Translations under genes and position numbers: made by a program
Notes under the pieces: generated by a model
What the model was told of the DNA's origin: nothing
The model's database searches: none
Seen by the model: the letters and a program-made list of their open reading frames with translations, nothing else
In this document: positions 38,696 through 49,570 of the stretch, piece by piece
Layout: each line of letters begins with the position of its first letter
Numbering within the stretch: the stretch's first letter is position 1
Assembly: GCA_944989445.1 (NCBI GenBank)
Contig: CALYLW010000330.1
Coordinates: forward strand, 432,001-496,000
Direction of reading: 5' to 3'
Origin: Ampullaceana balthica
Taxonomy: Eukaryota; Mollusca; Gastropoda; Lymnaeidae
Length of the DNA: 64,000 nt

Positions 38696-38710
38696 CATCA
38701 ATCGTTTCAG

Positions 38711-38774
38711 CTGGGAGTCGGTCCTGTTATGTATAAGACTGCTAGTAGCCGAAAAGGGCTTTTGGGCGTCGGGG
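38711..38774 (+). other. Possible frame-breaking cassette exon in intron 3
   Basis: A pyrimidine-rich acceptor (ATCGTTTCAG, AG at 38709-38710) and a strong donor (GGGG|GTAAGT, GT at 38775-38776) bound 64 bases. Spliced after exon 3 it would read AGSRSCYV and then TAA, truncating the tail. It may be a regulated poison or short-tail exon, or a chance pair of sites. Confidence 0.3.
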
Positions 38775-39239
38775 GTAAGTCAAAACTGCATGCACGGGCT
38801 TTGGTGGATGTCGCATTTCTGTGTTGTATTCCCACATAACTGTAGCATGGTCTGTCGGCTTGCTGTACCGCGATGAGCACCCATCTTGTGTTTTCTCAAT
38901 TGAATGTCTGCATGTTCGTAACTATAACCCTATTTCTTTTCATTGCAAAACTTCACCACAATTTCCCTTTTTTTCACATTTTTATCCAACGTCACAATAA
39001 TAATTAATTGTTTCATCCAAATGTTACATTTTAGAATCAAGATAAGTAACCTTCCGTTGAAGTGGGTGGACTAAATTTTCTGATTCAAGTATTTAATAAA
39101 CTAAAACTCATAACGTTTAAACATAATTTAAATAAAAATAAAGAATATGATTCCCTCACATCATTATTATTTTAATCGCATTTTTCTCAACAATAATTAA
39201 ATGAAACTTGTTTTAAAGTTCATGTTTTTATAGTTAATA

Positions 39240-40150
39240 CTAGCAAAATCCCCGCGCTCCGCTGCGGAAGTTAGAATTTTAGTAAGCGTTGAAAACCCGT
39301 TTCACACCAATTCAAAACACCAATAGATTTAAGTCTGAATCATGATTGATATACTTGTTTGTCAATATTTGTCAACTGGGTACTAAAATGACACTACGGG
39401 CCCCCGTGCAAAATGGATGCAGGATGTGCATATCTCCTAAGGTCTGAGGATTTCAATCTAGGTCATGATAGAGAAATGTGACTATATTTATTTAAATTAT
39501 TTTTAAGGTAACAAAGCTTTAAATATTTACGAAAAAAAATATTCTGGGTCCCGGCCCCAAAGGAACAGACCTTAGAAGTTCATTACCCTATATAATTTTA
39601 GTTTATTTTTTAAATCAAATTTGGCCATAGTTCATCTATTTACCTAGTAGCCACATTTTAAATTACCTTTTATATAACTAATGTTAAAATATGGCATACG
39701 GGCCCCCAGCCCGGAATAAGTGGTGTTTTTAAAACGTTTTACTTTTAATGCCAGAAACCTTCGATGGAGCGTACCCAAAAACTTCCTAAAGTTTAATGGC
39801 CGTGGGATGAATAAAATACATTTACAATTAATACGTCTTTTTTAAAAAAAACTAAAATAAGGGCTGGGGGCCCTATCGGGGTAATATGTATAGTTAAAAA
39901 CAACAGCTTATTTCAATTTGGATTATGATGAACATATTTGTTAGTAAACATTTTTTTTTATTGAGTGAAATCGAATGGTTAAAATGTCTTAAACGTTTAC
40001 AAAAAAGAGATTAGGGGCCCTCGGCTACAAAATATTGAAAACATAATTTTAATGTCCTAACGAATTTTAATATAGGCCATCAAGTTTTTATCTTCCAAGT
40101 TTTGTAAAAAAAATAAGTCTTTTCCGTGCTAGGATTTCAAACCGTACAAT
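39240..40150 (-). mobile_element. Helitron-like element, 3' end at 39240
   Basis: Read on the minus strand, the sequence ends with a GC hairpin (CCGC ... GCGG, plus-strand arms 39252-39255 and 39264-39267), then GGATTTTG and CTAG followed by host T. This is the terminal layout of Helitrons. The body contains scattered GGGCCCCC motifs and no coding region. The other end is not defined; 40150 is a rough limit. Confidence 0.45.
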
Positions 40151-40530
40151 TTGTGTGCAAAAAATGTGTCTTTAAAACAGAATAGACATTTCTGCTTTAA
40201 GGTTTTCGATTAGTCTATGGTGTTGATATTTTCTATGATTTTGATAAACTCTATAATGTTGGTACATCACCTCAGTGCCGACTTTGGTGTCATTTCTCAT
40301 CACGTTGATGAATATACTTGCTTTATATATACTCTCAATATTTGTTTTAAATATTTCTGTTGCCAATTTGAACTCCGAAGTGAACTTTTTTTTTAAACTT
40401 AGCTTAACAACTATGTGTATTGTATAAAGCTCTTTCAACTTAAATAAATACGCTAGTTATTTATAAATATTTATTATTTTCTTGTCATCAATCGGAACCA
40501 TTTATTTATCCATAACTCTTAACATTTCAG

Positions 40531-41504
40531 ATCGCTGTGACAGCGCCGCTAATCAACCCCCAACAACCACCAAGGTCATGACCTTCAGCTCATCCCCGGC
40601 CACGACAACAATCAACTCCTCCGGATCCACGCCCATGCCGAGGTCAACGTCCACGTCACTGAACTCAGAGACCGCCAGGAAACGGTTGTGGGGCGACAGC
40701 AGCACTTTGTCCACGACGACCAGCGCCACCACGCTGTCCGCCCGGCTTGACCACGACAGCCTCGGCCAGGCCTTCGGCATGTCCGAGGTGTCCGGCTGCT
40801 ACAAGCCGAACATTAGCTTCAGCGACGACAGCGTCACGGCCAACACGATGGTCAGCAGCAGCTCGGACGTAGGCCAGGATTCCAGGCAGCTTCACGAACG
40901 GCCGTGGCGGGTGGAGAAATCTTCCGTGGGGAGAAACGGGTTTGGTGCGTCAGACGACCACACCCCGAAGCACGCAGCCAACCACGCCTCAAACCAGCAG
41001 CGAGCCACGCCTTATTTAAACAACTCGGGCACACCCTATCGGCTGCTCACGGCCAACCTTTCGAGAATCCCCAACGATGACGCATCAACCACCCACGGGC
41101 AGTACATAGAGAGCGCCAGTTTGTCTATATTTGAACCGGGAAATTCCGGTGGTAGGCCCCGAAGTTACATGAATGCGCATTCCAATCTTAAAAACAGTGG
41201 CGGCAACTGTTCTAGCAACTACACAAAACCCAGCAATTGTGTGACAGACATCGGAAACAGTTACATTAATCTCGCAAATGCCCGGGCACGGAGTCTCATC
41301 TCTCCCAGTTTCGGCAACAGCGAGTCCAAGATCCTGACCATGGACGATGGTTACTCGCTCCACGACATCGACGAGGTGTTGGAAGACGCCGTCACGGTCC
41401 AGGACGACGACAACACCACCACCACCTCCGGGAGTTACACCATCAACGCTGAGGATCTGTGCCAGGAGATCAACCAACTCTTCTTCAATGACATCGTCGT
41501 GTAG
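40531..41504 (+). CDS. Delta-like protocadherin, exon 4 (C-terminal tail)
   Basis: This exon encodes the last ~324 residues. Acceptor TTAACATTTCAG|ATC; the first two bases complete an Asp codon with exon 3. The tail is Ser/Thr/Asn/Pro-rich and largely disordered-looking: DRCDSAANQPPTTTKV at its start, SGCYKPNISFSDDS in the middle, and a folded-looking C-terminus EDLCQEINQLFFNDIVV. The last residues I-V-V fit a class II PDZ ligand (hydrophobic-x-hydrophobic), suggesting binding to a scaffold protein; this is inference. The stop TAG is at 41502-41504, and the 15 bases ending in it (GACATCGTCGTGTAG) are repeated immediately, giving a second in-frame stop at 41517-41519. Confidence 0.9.
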
Positions 41505-42265
41505 GACATCGTCGTGTAGTTCCGTGTTGTTTCCAAAAGGAAAGGAATGCACCTACCCTTTTGGAAACTCATAACTTGGGTATTGTAACCCCCTCCCCCC
41601 CTACTGACAACTTACAGGCCCCAAAAAAACTCGGTGGTTATACAAGAGGCCCTAAAGGTATCCCCCCCCCCAACCAACCAAACTCTTTCCTGTCGTAACG
41701 GAACTTAAACTTCTCAAAAGGACTGGACACTACAGGGATATTTAAGCAAATGTTGTCAGAGGAAACATAATTTTCTCGTGATTTCCTTACGCAAGAAGGA
41801 AGGGACCAAATTAGGTTCAGAATTTATTTGCCATCATTGCATTATAGGCCATATGATAGGCAGCAAGGCGCGGTACGGCCCTATCTATACGGACAGTGGC
41901 AATCTGTTTCTTTTGATCATTGACTTGCATGTTTATCATTTAAAACATTCAACGGTTGTCCAATGTCGATGAATGGTCCAATAATTAATGACGGCGTTAC
42001 ATTTATGTTTTGCTCCTTCATGTATTGGCGGGTCTTCATAGAATATCTTTAAGATCCGGCCCAACACCACCACTTACTCAAAAACTGAATATCATCCAAT
42101 CATTCCTCACAAACAGCATTCCATAGGTTGTCACCAGATGGCGCTCTGATGTTGTATATAAATCTTTTATATTTTTCTACCCATTCAGGTGATAATTGTG
42201 TGTTTTATATATATATATATCTATTTATTTTAACCGCGAAATGGAAGATTGGGTGTGAACGATGG
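41505..42265 (+). other. 3' untranslated region and flank
   Basis: Follows the protocadherin stop. Contains C-runs at 41590 and 41666. No canonical AATAAA was found close to the stop, so the transcript end is not located. No other gene seen. Confidence 0.4.
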
Positions 42266-42485
42266 CTGTGGATTGTGTGTGGTTGTTACAACTGAAGATT
42301 GCGTACCCATGTCGAAAGATGATTGTGTGTGAATGTTAGCACTAAAGAGTGTATATCCATGTCGAAAGATGATTGTGTGTGAATGTTAGTACTAAAGATT
42401 GTATATCCATGTCGAAATATGATTGTGTGTGGTTGTTAGCACTAAAGATTGTATACCCATGCCGAAAGATGATTGTGTATGAGTG
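42266..42485. repeat. ~50-bp minisatellite
   Basis: Four copies of a unit containing GTCGAAAGATGATTGTGTG and GTTAGCACTAAAGA. Confidence 0.88.
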
Positions 42486-42901
42486 GTGACAAGTGTCCTG
42501 TTATATTGTCTAGTTAAGCTCTGCCTTTAGGGGCTGAAACCCTTCCTCTCCTAAAGATACCAAACGAAATCTTTTTGTTTGAAAGATTTTCCCCTCCCCC
42601 TTTTTGCATCCCGCAATGCTACAATATCTTAAAATACATCAACAAAACAAAAGTTTACAAGTAAGTTAAAATTTTAACACTTAGATGGTCTTTGAAAGAT
42701 TGGTCCTTGCAATAACCCTGTTGCTTCAAATTAGTGAATTCTTGTTTTCAAGGTTTAATATTTTATTAATTTAAATTTAATACTATCACAATATAACAAT
42801 TTAAAAGTTCTGGAATTCTTGTCATATCTGAGCTTAACAGTTAGGGTTATGGTTAGGCTGTTAGGGGCTCTGAGGTTTTCCATTTTTACTTAAGTATGGG
42901 G

Positions 42902-43102
42902 TTGTGTCCAATGTTCCCATTAAGCTGCGTGGCTGCGCAGCCGCACATATATCTGACCGACGCCGCCGTGCAGCAATTTAGAATTACCGCGCAGCAAATG
43001 TTATAAAATATTGCACAAAAATTGGAAGCTGTGCAACTTTGCACACGTGTTTTTTTACTTTGCACACGGACCAACGAACCTTGGAGGGAACACTTTGTGT
43101 CA
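42902..43102. mobile_element. Short hAT-like MITE
   Basis: The element proper is 42910-43094, with ends AATGTTCCC and GGGAACACT, and GC-rich GCTGCGTGGCTGCGCAGC inside the left end. Flanks TTGTGTCC and TTGTGTCA form a 7-of-8 target duplication. No coding capacity. Confidence 0.7.
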
Positions 43103-44049
43103 TATGAATTTATCAGTGAAATATGATTTTATCAGTGAAATATGATTTTATCAGTGAAATATGATTTTTTTCATTTGTATTGAGAGCTAAGCCATATGAG
43201 TTTATGAGGGTCAAAAATTTGATATATTTAATGTTTCGAGTTGGAATATTGTTTGCATGTTCGGTGCGTGAATGAAGTTTTTGCTCTTCTTTATTGATGT
43301 AAATATTGTTCCATATTTATTTGTTATATCTTTGCATTTCATCTTTGAATTTGTTGAACTAATGTGCATATTACACAAACCTGTGTGTCCCGTGGCATAC
43401 ATCTACGTAATTGAACCCACCATATATGCATATTTTTTGTTTAATGTTTTTGACCCACTTGTGTAATCTTAAACACACACTTGTATATATTCTATGACAC
43501 ACCTTTTGTAAAATAGGATAACGACGCCTGTGTGTTCTCTGATACACGTTTATGTAAACTATAACACATTGGTGTACTATAAACTCCAAATCTGTGAACT
43601 TTATTACACACTCGTGTGTGATGTACGATGGTCTCCGTTGTGAACAACGGCACTCCAATGTGCTGTGGCATTGACTTTCAAAGGCCCGCTACTGTGTCTC
43701 TGCCATCAATCCTGCTAAAATCGGCTTGATAGTATTATTTTGGGCATGCGTATAATTGATGCCAAGACGAGAATTATAATCCTTAAACTCGTAGGCAAGC
43801 CCCAACGACGATTGTATCACCTGTCTAATTGTCGGCCCTTGTATGGTCATGCGGTGTTATGTGATTCACAAAGGTTTAAAAAGATATAGCTGCTGGAAGA
43901 CACGCTGTTAAAGAGACAAAACGAACAGTTTGTAGACGTACTGCACACAATTTTAGTCTTGAAATAGCTTTCATATTTTTGAAATGCTGTCAACTTTAAA
44001 TAAGTGTGGTCGCCAAAGATTGCTCGTTCTGGAAAATTTTCAAGGAACA
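43103..44049. other. Non-coding DNA with weak repeats
   Basis: Three copies of a 19/20-bp TTTATCAGTGAAATATGA unit at 43108-43166. A diffuse series of 'acacacttgtgta' phrases lies at 43375-43620. No gene recognised. Confidence 0.45.
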
Positions 44050-44175
44050 GTTGAACAAAGCACCACCTAACATATGTTTTAACATACCAAGCACCGCCCA
44101 ACATATGCTTTAACATACCAAGCACCACTAAACATATGTTTTAACATACCAAGCACCACTCAACATATGTTTTAC
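44050..44175. repeat. 31-bp tandem repeat, four copies
   Basis: Four copies of a unit containing CCAAGCACCAC and AACATATGTTTTAACATA. Confidence 0.85.
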
Positions 44176-44915
44176 CCATGTGCCAACAATGGTCAAAGAT
44201 GTTGGTAAATGTTTTAAAGAATATAAAACTGACGGGTTTTAAAAAACAAACATTAGTATAAATATGACGTAAGAATCAGCAGGAATCTCTTTAAGAGAAA
44301 AGAAAATAGTTTCATAAAATAGCAACTGTTATATATGAAACAATTTTTCTCTAAGTCAAAAAAGTGTTATGTTAAAGTGTGTGCAATAAGTCGATTGTTT
44401 CAACACAAAACAAAAACATTCATCGAATCGCTTGATAATACATACACAAAATATAGCGTGAATGTGGGTGTGTGTGTGTGCGTGTAAGATTGTAGGTCTC
44501 ATTATATGAACAGCTGAAGGTTGTGTATGGTGCAAGAGTGGGGGGGGGGATCTGTGAGGATGCTTGTTGATATTTTGTTTGGTGTGCGTGTGTTTGATGT
44601 GTGGTTGCTTCGTGTTTGGAGTGAGTTTCATGATAGGTGGGTTACTGATTATAAACGTACACAATTGTAATTATGATAAACATGAGGTTGTGAAATTTTC
44701 TCATATTTTTATATCAATATTATAAACTAATTTTGTTCTTCTGTTATTAAAATGAGAAGATTTAACAGCAAAGATTTTGTTTGGATCTTTTCTTTTCATC
44801 GATCAAATGTATTATAACAAGTATTCTTTCGTATGTTTTCCTTGTTTGGATTATTTGTTATCTCCTTAAAACAGATAATTTGTTGCGATCAAAATTTACC
44901 AATTTACAAATACAC
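44176..44915. other. Non-coding DNA, no gene recognised
   Basis: AT-rich, with a TG-rich run at about 44463-44485 and a G-run near 44541. No coding region or RNA gene seen. Confidence 0.45.
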
Positions 44916-45918
44916 CTACATAAAAAAAATACCAACTGACCAATACACTTGAATTCAAAAAAGTACCAGCTTACGAATACACCTAAATAAAAAATACCAG
45001 CTGACCAATACACTTACATAAAAAATACCAGCTGACCAATACACTTACATAAAAAATACCAGCTGACCAATACAACTACATAAAAAATACCAGCTGACCA
45101 ATACACCTACATAAAAATACCAGCTGACCAATACACCTACATAAAAATACCAGCTTACGAATACACCTAAATAAAAAATACCAGCTTACGAATACACCTA
45201 AATAAAAATACCAGCTGACCAATACACCTACATAAAAAATACCAGCTGACCAATACACCTACTTAAAAATACCAGCTGACCAATACACCTACATAAAAAA
45301 TACCAGCTTACGAATACACCTAAATAAAAAATACCAGCTTACGAATACACCTAAATAAAAAATACCAGCTGACCAATACACCTACATAAAAAATACCAGC
45401 TGACCAATACACCTACATAAAAAATACCAGCTGACCAATACACCTACATACAAAATACCAGCTTACGAATACACCTAAATAAAAAATAACAGCTTACGAA
45501 TACACCTAAATAAAAAATACCAGCTTACGAATACACCTAAACAAAAAATACCAGCTGACCAATACACCTACATAAAAAATACCAGCTGACCAATACACCT
45601 ACATAAAAAATACAAGCTGACCAATACACCTACATAAAAAATACCAGCTGACCAATACACCTACATAAAAAATACCAGCTGACCAATACACCTAAATAAA
45701 AATACCAGCTGACCAATACACCTACATAAAAAATACCAGCTGACCAATACACCTACTTAAAAATACCAGCTGACCAATACACCTACATAAAAAATACCAG
45801 CTTACGAATACACCTAAATAAAAAATACCAGCTTACGAATACACCTAAATAAAAAATACCAGCTGACCAATACACCTACATAAAAAATACCAGCTGACCA
45901 ATACACCTACATAAATAT
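44916..45918. repeat. 31-bp minisatellite with two linked unit types
   Basis: About 32 copies. Type A units carry CAGCTGACCAATACACCTAC with 'ATAAAAAATAC'; type B units carry CAGCTTACGAATACACCTAA with 'ATAAAAAATAC'. The differences (GACC/TACG and CTACAT/CTAAAT) nearly always travel together. B units cluster in short blocks near 44970, 45150-45200, 45305-45355, 45460-45540 and 45795-45855. Confidence 0.95.
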
Positions 45919-46388
45919 ATCAACTTCACAAGTTACCCAATCAACACTTCCAAATAGCCAACTATTATCCACAACTGAAGTGATAAACAAAGTTGAAAGT
46001 CGTTGTATTGCATTAAATCAACACTTATTTCAAATAAATTCCATCAATTTAACACTTGTAATCAGTAACTGCATAACAAAGGGAACCCTTACTTTTACGA
46101 TTTTAACTAACAAAATATCTTGGTGGCAAACGTTCATTATAAACATTACCATTTTTAATTTCATTCACAACGGAATTTTTCAGTTTGTCTTGACACATTC
46201 TTATAATCTTCAGCAGAGTTGGTGGCTTTTAGCAGTGAAAAACATTGCTCCACATTCTAATGTGATTAAAAATCAACATTTTTATAAATTTTTTTATCAA
46301 TGAAATATCTTTTAATCTCTTCAATAGTCAAATGAATTCATATTCTAGCTAGTAAAGTTTTCTTAAATTAACGTCATAAAAGACAAAT

Positions 46389-46435
46389 AAAGCAACCCGT
46401 AAAAACTGAGTTTTTGAATATAAATCCCTTATATA
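46389..46435 (-). repeat. Terminal remnant of the ~0.5-kb repeat family
   Basis: CCCGTAAAAACTGAGTTTTT followed by ATAAATCCCTTATATA matches the end of the units at 52.0-56.9 kb. The hAT MITE at 46436 is inserted just beyond it. Confidence 0.6.
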
Positions 46436-47029
46436 CAAGGGCGGATTAAGTCTGCACGGGGCCCCTGGCTGCAATTCAAACTGGGGCCCTATCCAGCCAG
46501 CCTCTCTTTAAATAAAATGATTGCTAGAAGCCAATATAAGACTTTAACTAAATAGTCCATTGTTTCCTTGCTCATGCTTTGTCTGTACTACAGCATCGGG
46601 CTTCTCAGCCAAAAAGAGTATTCAGGAAAAAAACCGAACACGAAGAAATAACTGTTTGCCGGTATCCTAAAATTGAGTGTAAAAAGACAAATGAATTTAA
46701 AAAATTCCACAATTGGGTATAGATCCCTTCATCGCTTGCACAACAAGCCTACACACTTCCATACGACCAGGAGAACTTAATGATAATTTAGAATTTAAAG
46801 ATATAAACAATCAGTGGCGTAGTGAGGGGGGCAGGGGGGGGGGATGCCCCAGGCGGCACTTTGCCAGGGATGGCAAATTCCTAGTCGTTAATTAGTTTCT
46901 TAAAATGAGACTTGTTAAAGAAAGAGGAGTTTTTTTAAATCGCAATTAAAGAAAAGCAAAATAAAAAATTAATAAAAGAAATAAAGGAATTATCCAAAAG
47001 CATGTTGTTAAGTCTCTATGTTTAGGTGG

Positions 47030-47565
47030 ATTGTACCTTGCTCTCCGCTACACACAACATACACAAGAGATGACACAAGTCTGTGTAACGATGCAATGTT
47101 TATTCTACTATAAACAACTGTACAACTGGCTGTCTTGCCTTGACATAAAATACATCTATATATAACGGGCTGTATGCTCAAGCATGCCCTCGGTCCGACC
47201 CGACCGCTTCTGGGCGACGTTAAACTCAACTCTGTTTTACTGCAACCCTGCAGCTCCCCGGTCTACCCTGACCGGTCTGACCGCACAACACTGTGCGAAC
47301 TACACAGCTTTCTGCAACTCCCTGCCCTCGTCTCGACTACTCTCTTATAAACCCCCCAACTGGTCTCAACTGACCCTGGCGTGTCCTCTGGTCATGTCCC
47401 TGACATATCCCGTGTGACCAGAAGTTCACTCAGACATCACTAGACATTATTCCCGTGATAGGAGTTCATACCCGTCAACAACGCCTTGACCCGACTCCAA
47501 CACTGGTTCACAACAATCTCACAACAATCTCACAACAATCTCACAACAATCATTCGCAGTGATTC
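47030..47565 (-). mobile_element. Probable solo LTR
   Basis: On the minus strand the segment begins TGTCAGGGTATGAG, has a TATA-like TTTATAAGAGAG, then an AATAAA signal before ATTGCATCG, and ends near GCAAGGTACA. It is GC-richer than its surroundings. A (ACAATCTCAC)n run of about four copies is inside. I could not find a matching short duplication, so exact ends are uncertain. Confidence 0.5.
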
Positions 47566-48429
47566 TCATACCCTGACACATGTGAACGTTTAAACTGCCA
47601 AAACTTCAAACTCCTTATTGAATATAAATTCTTCTGATACTAATACTACTGTAATAAAAAAAACAGAGGCTAAGTTAGTATGAGAACATGACACTGATGT
47701 GGTGATAAAATTCATTGATTCTTAAAATTTGACAGCCGCCCCTGTTGTAAAATTGTGTGTGTGTGTGCGCTGCAAATTCCTCGTTGTTATTTAGCTAATT
47801 GTTAAAACGTGTAAATAAATTTTAATAAAGGAAAAGAAAAGCCATTCAACGAAATGAAGAACTATATTACAATACAAGAACGTTTCTATTGCCAAAACTT
47901 CAAACTCCATTTTTAAAATAAAGTCTTCTGATACCAATGTTACAAACTCCATTTTAAAAATAAAGTCTTCTTATACTAATGCTACTGAGCTGGAAAACAT
48001 AGGGGCAGACAGTATGACAATAATGTGTTGGTTGGTATATATAATTGATTCAAGTTTGATTTTAACGTAAGTGAACTACTGGAAAAAAATGTTGGCACAT
48101 TGATATGGCTTATTTTAATTGTAATTTCTTTTGTTTTGTGGCATAAACAAAAATGTTGAAAAAAATTGCTTATCTGGTGGTATTAAAACTTGGCACAAAT
48201 AAAGACAACATTTTTTTATTTACTTGGTGGGGGGCGGCGTCAAATTCCTCGTTGTTAATTAGCTAATTGTTAAAACGTTAAAATAAATTTTAATATAATA
48301 AAAAGAAAAGCCAAGATAAGTACTCAATAAGTACTCAGCATTACCAAAGTTTTTTGCAAATAGAAGGAATCAGAAATTTGATTTAAAAAAAGAATAGTCT
48401 ATTAATAAAGACCGACAATTAGTTGTTGT

Positions 48430-48720
48430 AAAAGAGAAAACAAAGTGGCAAGAAGTTCTTGTTAGAATATTTGACATCGTTAAATCCTGGCGAAATTGAA
48501 TGTGACTTATTCAGGTCAATTAGAGGGCAATACTGTTGCGAATAAAGGCAATATTCTGGAACGAATGGATTAGCTTGCAAAGTACTTTCGAGCACTCCGA
48601 GAACGTAGTGGGAAAATTAGTAAAAAAAACTTGTCATCTAAAATTCAAACTGAGCTCATAGCAATTTTAAGAGATACAGGTCACGAAAAAACATTTTTCT
48701 TAAATAACAAGATACCAAAT
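48430..48720 (+). pseudogene. hAT (ZMYM/DUF4371-type) transposase relic
   Basis: The plus strand reads KEKTKWQEVLVRIFDIVKS, a disrupted middle, then GNILERMD, a stop, LAKYFRALRE and SSKIQTELIAILRD. The order W--VL-RI--V, GN-L--L--LA, and I-x-E-LI--L is that of hAT-derived DUF4371/ZMYM proteins, as I recall the family. Stops and frame breaks show it is dead. It is on the plus strand inside the hAT element and may continue after the palindromic insertion (VESFKDFIQAKVN near 49590), but that part is not recognisable. Confidence 0.6.
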
Positions 48721-48789
48721 ATTGTTCCATTGTATTTCATAGCTCTTCATATATTTGACATAAGGATCAAACAAGTCCATTTATGTGAT

Positions 48790-49570
48790 ATGTAAAGATT
48801 GAAAATATAAATAGAGGTAAAAAAAAATGATTTTTTACAAAACCACGTTTTTACAAGTAGACTAAAAAGAAGAAAATAATTTAAAACTTGTTAGTTCAAG
48901 TGCTTCGATTTAATATGACTAAAAACGTGAGGCGGGCGCTTATGAGGTTTAACATATGCGGTTCACTCATTCTCACTTATAGATCTCTCTTTTGTCTTCT
49001 AAATTAGAAATCTTTAATTTTTATACCAAACACCCGCCCCACGTTTTTAGTCATATTAAATCGAAGTACTTGAACTTACAAGTTTTAAATTATTTTCTTC
49101 TTTTTAGTCCACTTGTAAAAACGTGGGGGTTTTTTTTAATCATTTTTTTTAACCTTTATTTATTTTATTCTTTTTAGTACACTAATAAAAACGTGGTTTT
49201 TAACAATATTTTTTACCTCTATTTATTTTACCAAACACCTCATCAGCGCCCGCCCAACGTTTAATAACAAAGCGATGAGGTCACGGGGTGAACTCCCCAC
49301 GTGAAATTAAACTACGGCAGGCGGGTACGGATGCCTATTTAATAAAATATAGATAAACTAAAAAGTTCAATAATTTAATAACGGTACAATCGATCGATCT
49401 GAAATTTTAATACAATGCATTGTCATCCAAGATCTATCTGTGGTAACATTTTCAGATCTCTAGGGCCATCAGAAGTGGTTCAATTTTACGTTCGCAGATT
49501 TGAAAAAATCTTGGACAAACAAACCAACAAACTAGCAAACAGGAACGAAAGCGAGTTAATAAAAACGTGG
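48790..49570 (+). repeat. Palindromic repeat element, copy A
   Basis: Core arms 48842-48930 and 49040-49127 are ~87-bp inverted repeats (CCACGTTTTTACAAG ... CTTGTAAAAACGTGG) around a ~110-bp centre with CATATGCGGTTCACTCA. The remainder contains CGATCGATCTGAAATTTTA, linking it to the ~0.5-kb family downstream, and ends AGCGAGTTAATAAAAACGTGG. The same organisation is found inverted at 51285-52020. Confidence 0.8.

Larger units (their letters stand above)
31286..40530. other. Intron 3
   Basis: About 9.2 kb from GTAAGT (31286) to TTAACATTTCAG (40530). It contains four minisatellites, a Helitron-like end and a possible cassette exon, each listed separately. In 31286-35286 I see no gene: a small 22-bp triplication (GGCTGGCTTGCCTTAGCTGG) at 33728-33790, a (TTA)n-like run near 33968, and a C-rich stretch at 34370-34750 with an untrustworthy 145-codon frame. 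Confidence 0.7.

Noticed and set aside
44916..45918. CRISPR array
   Set aside because: Units are contiguous with no unique spacers, and the surroundings are eukaryotic.
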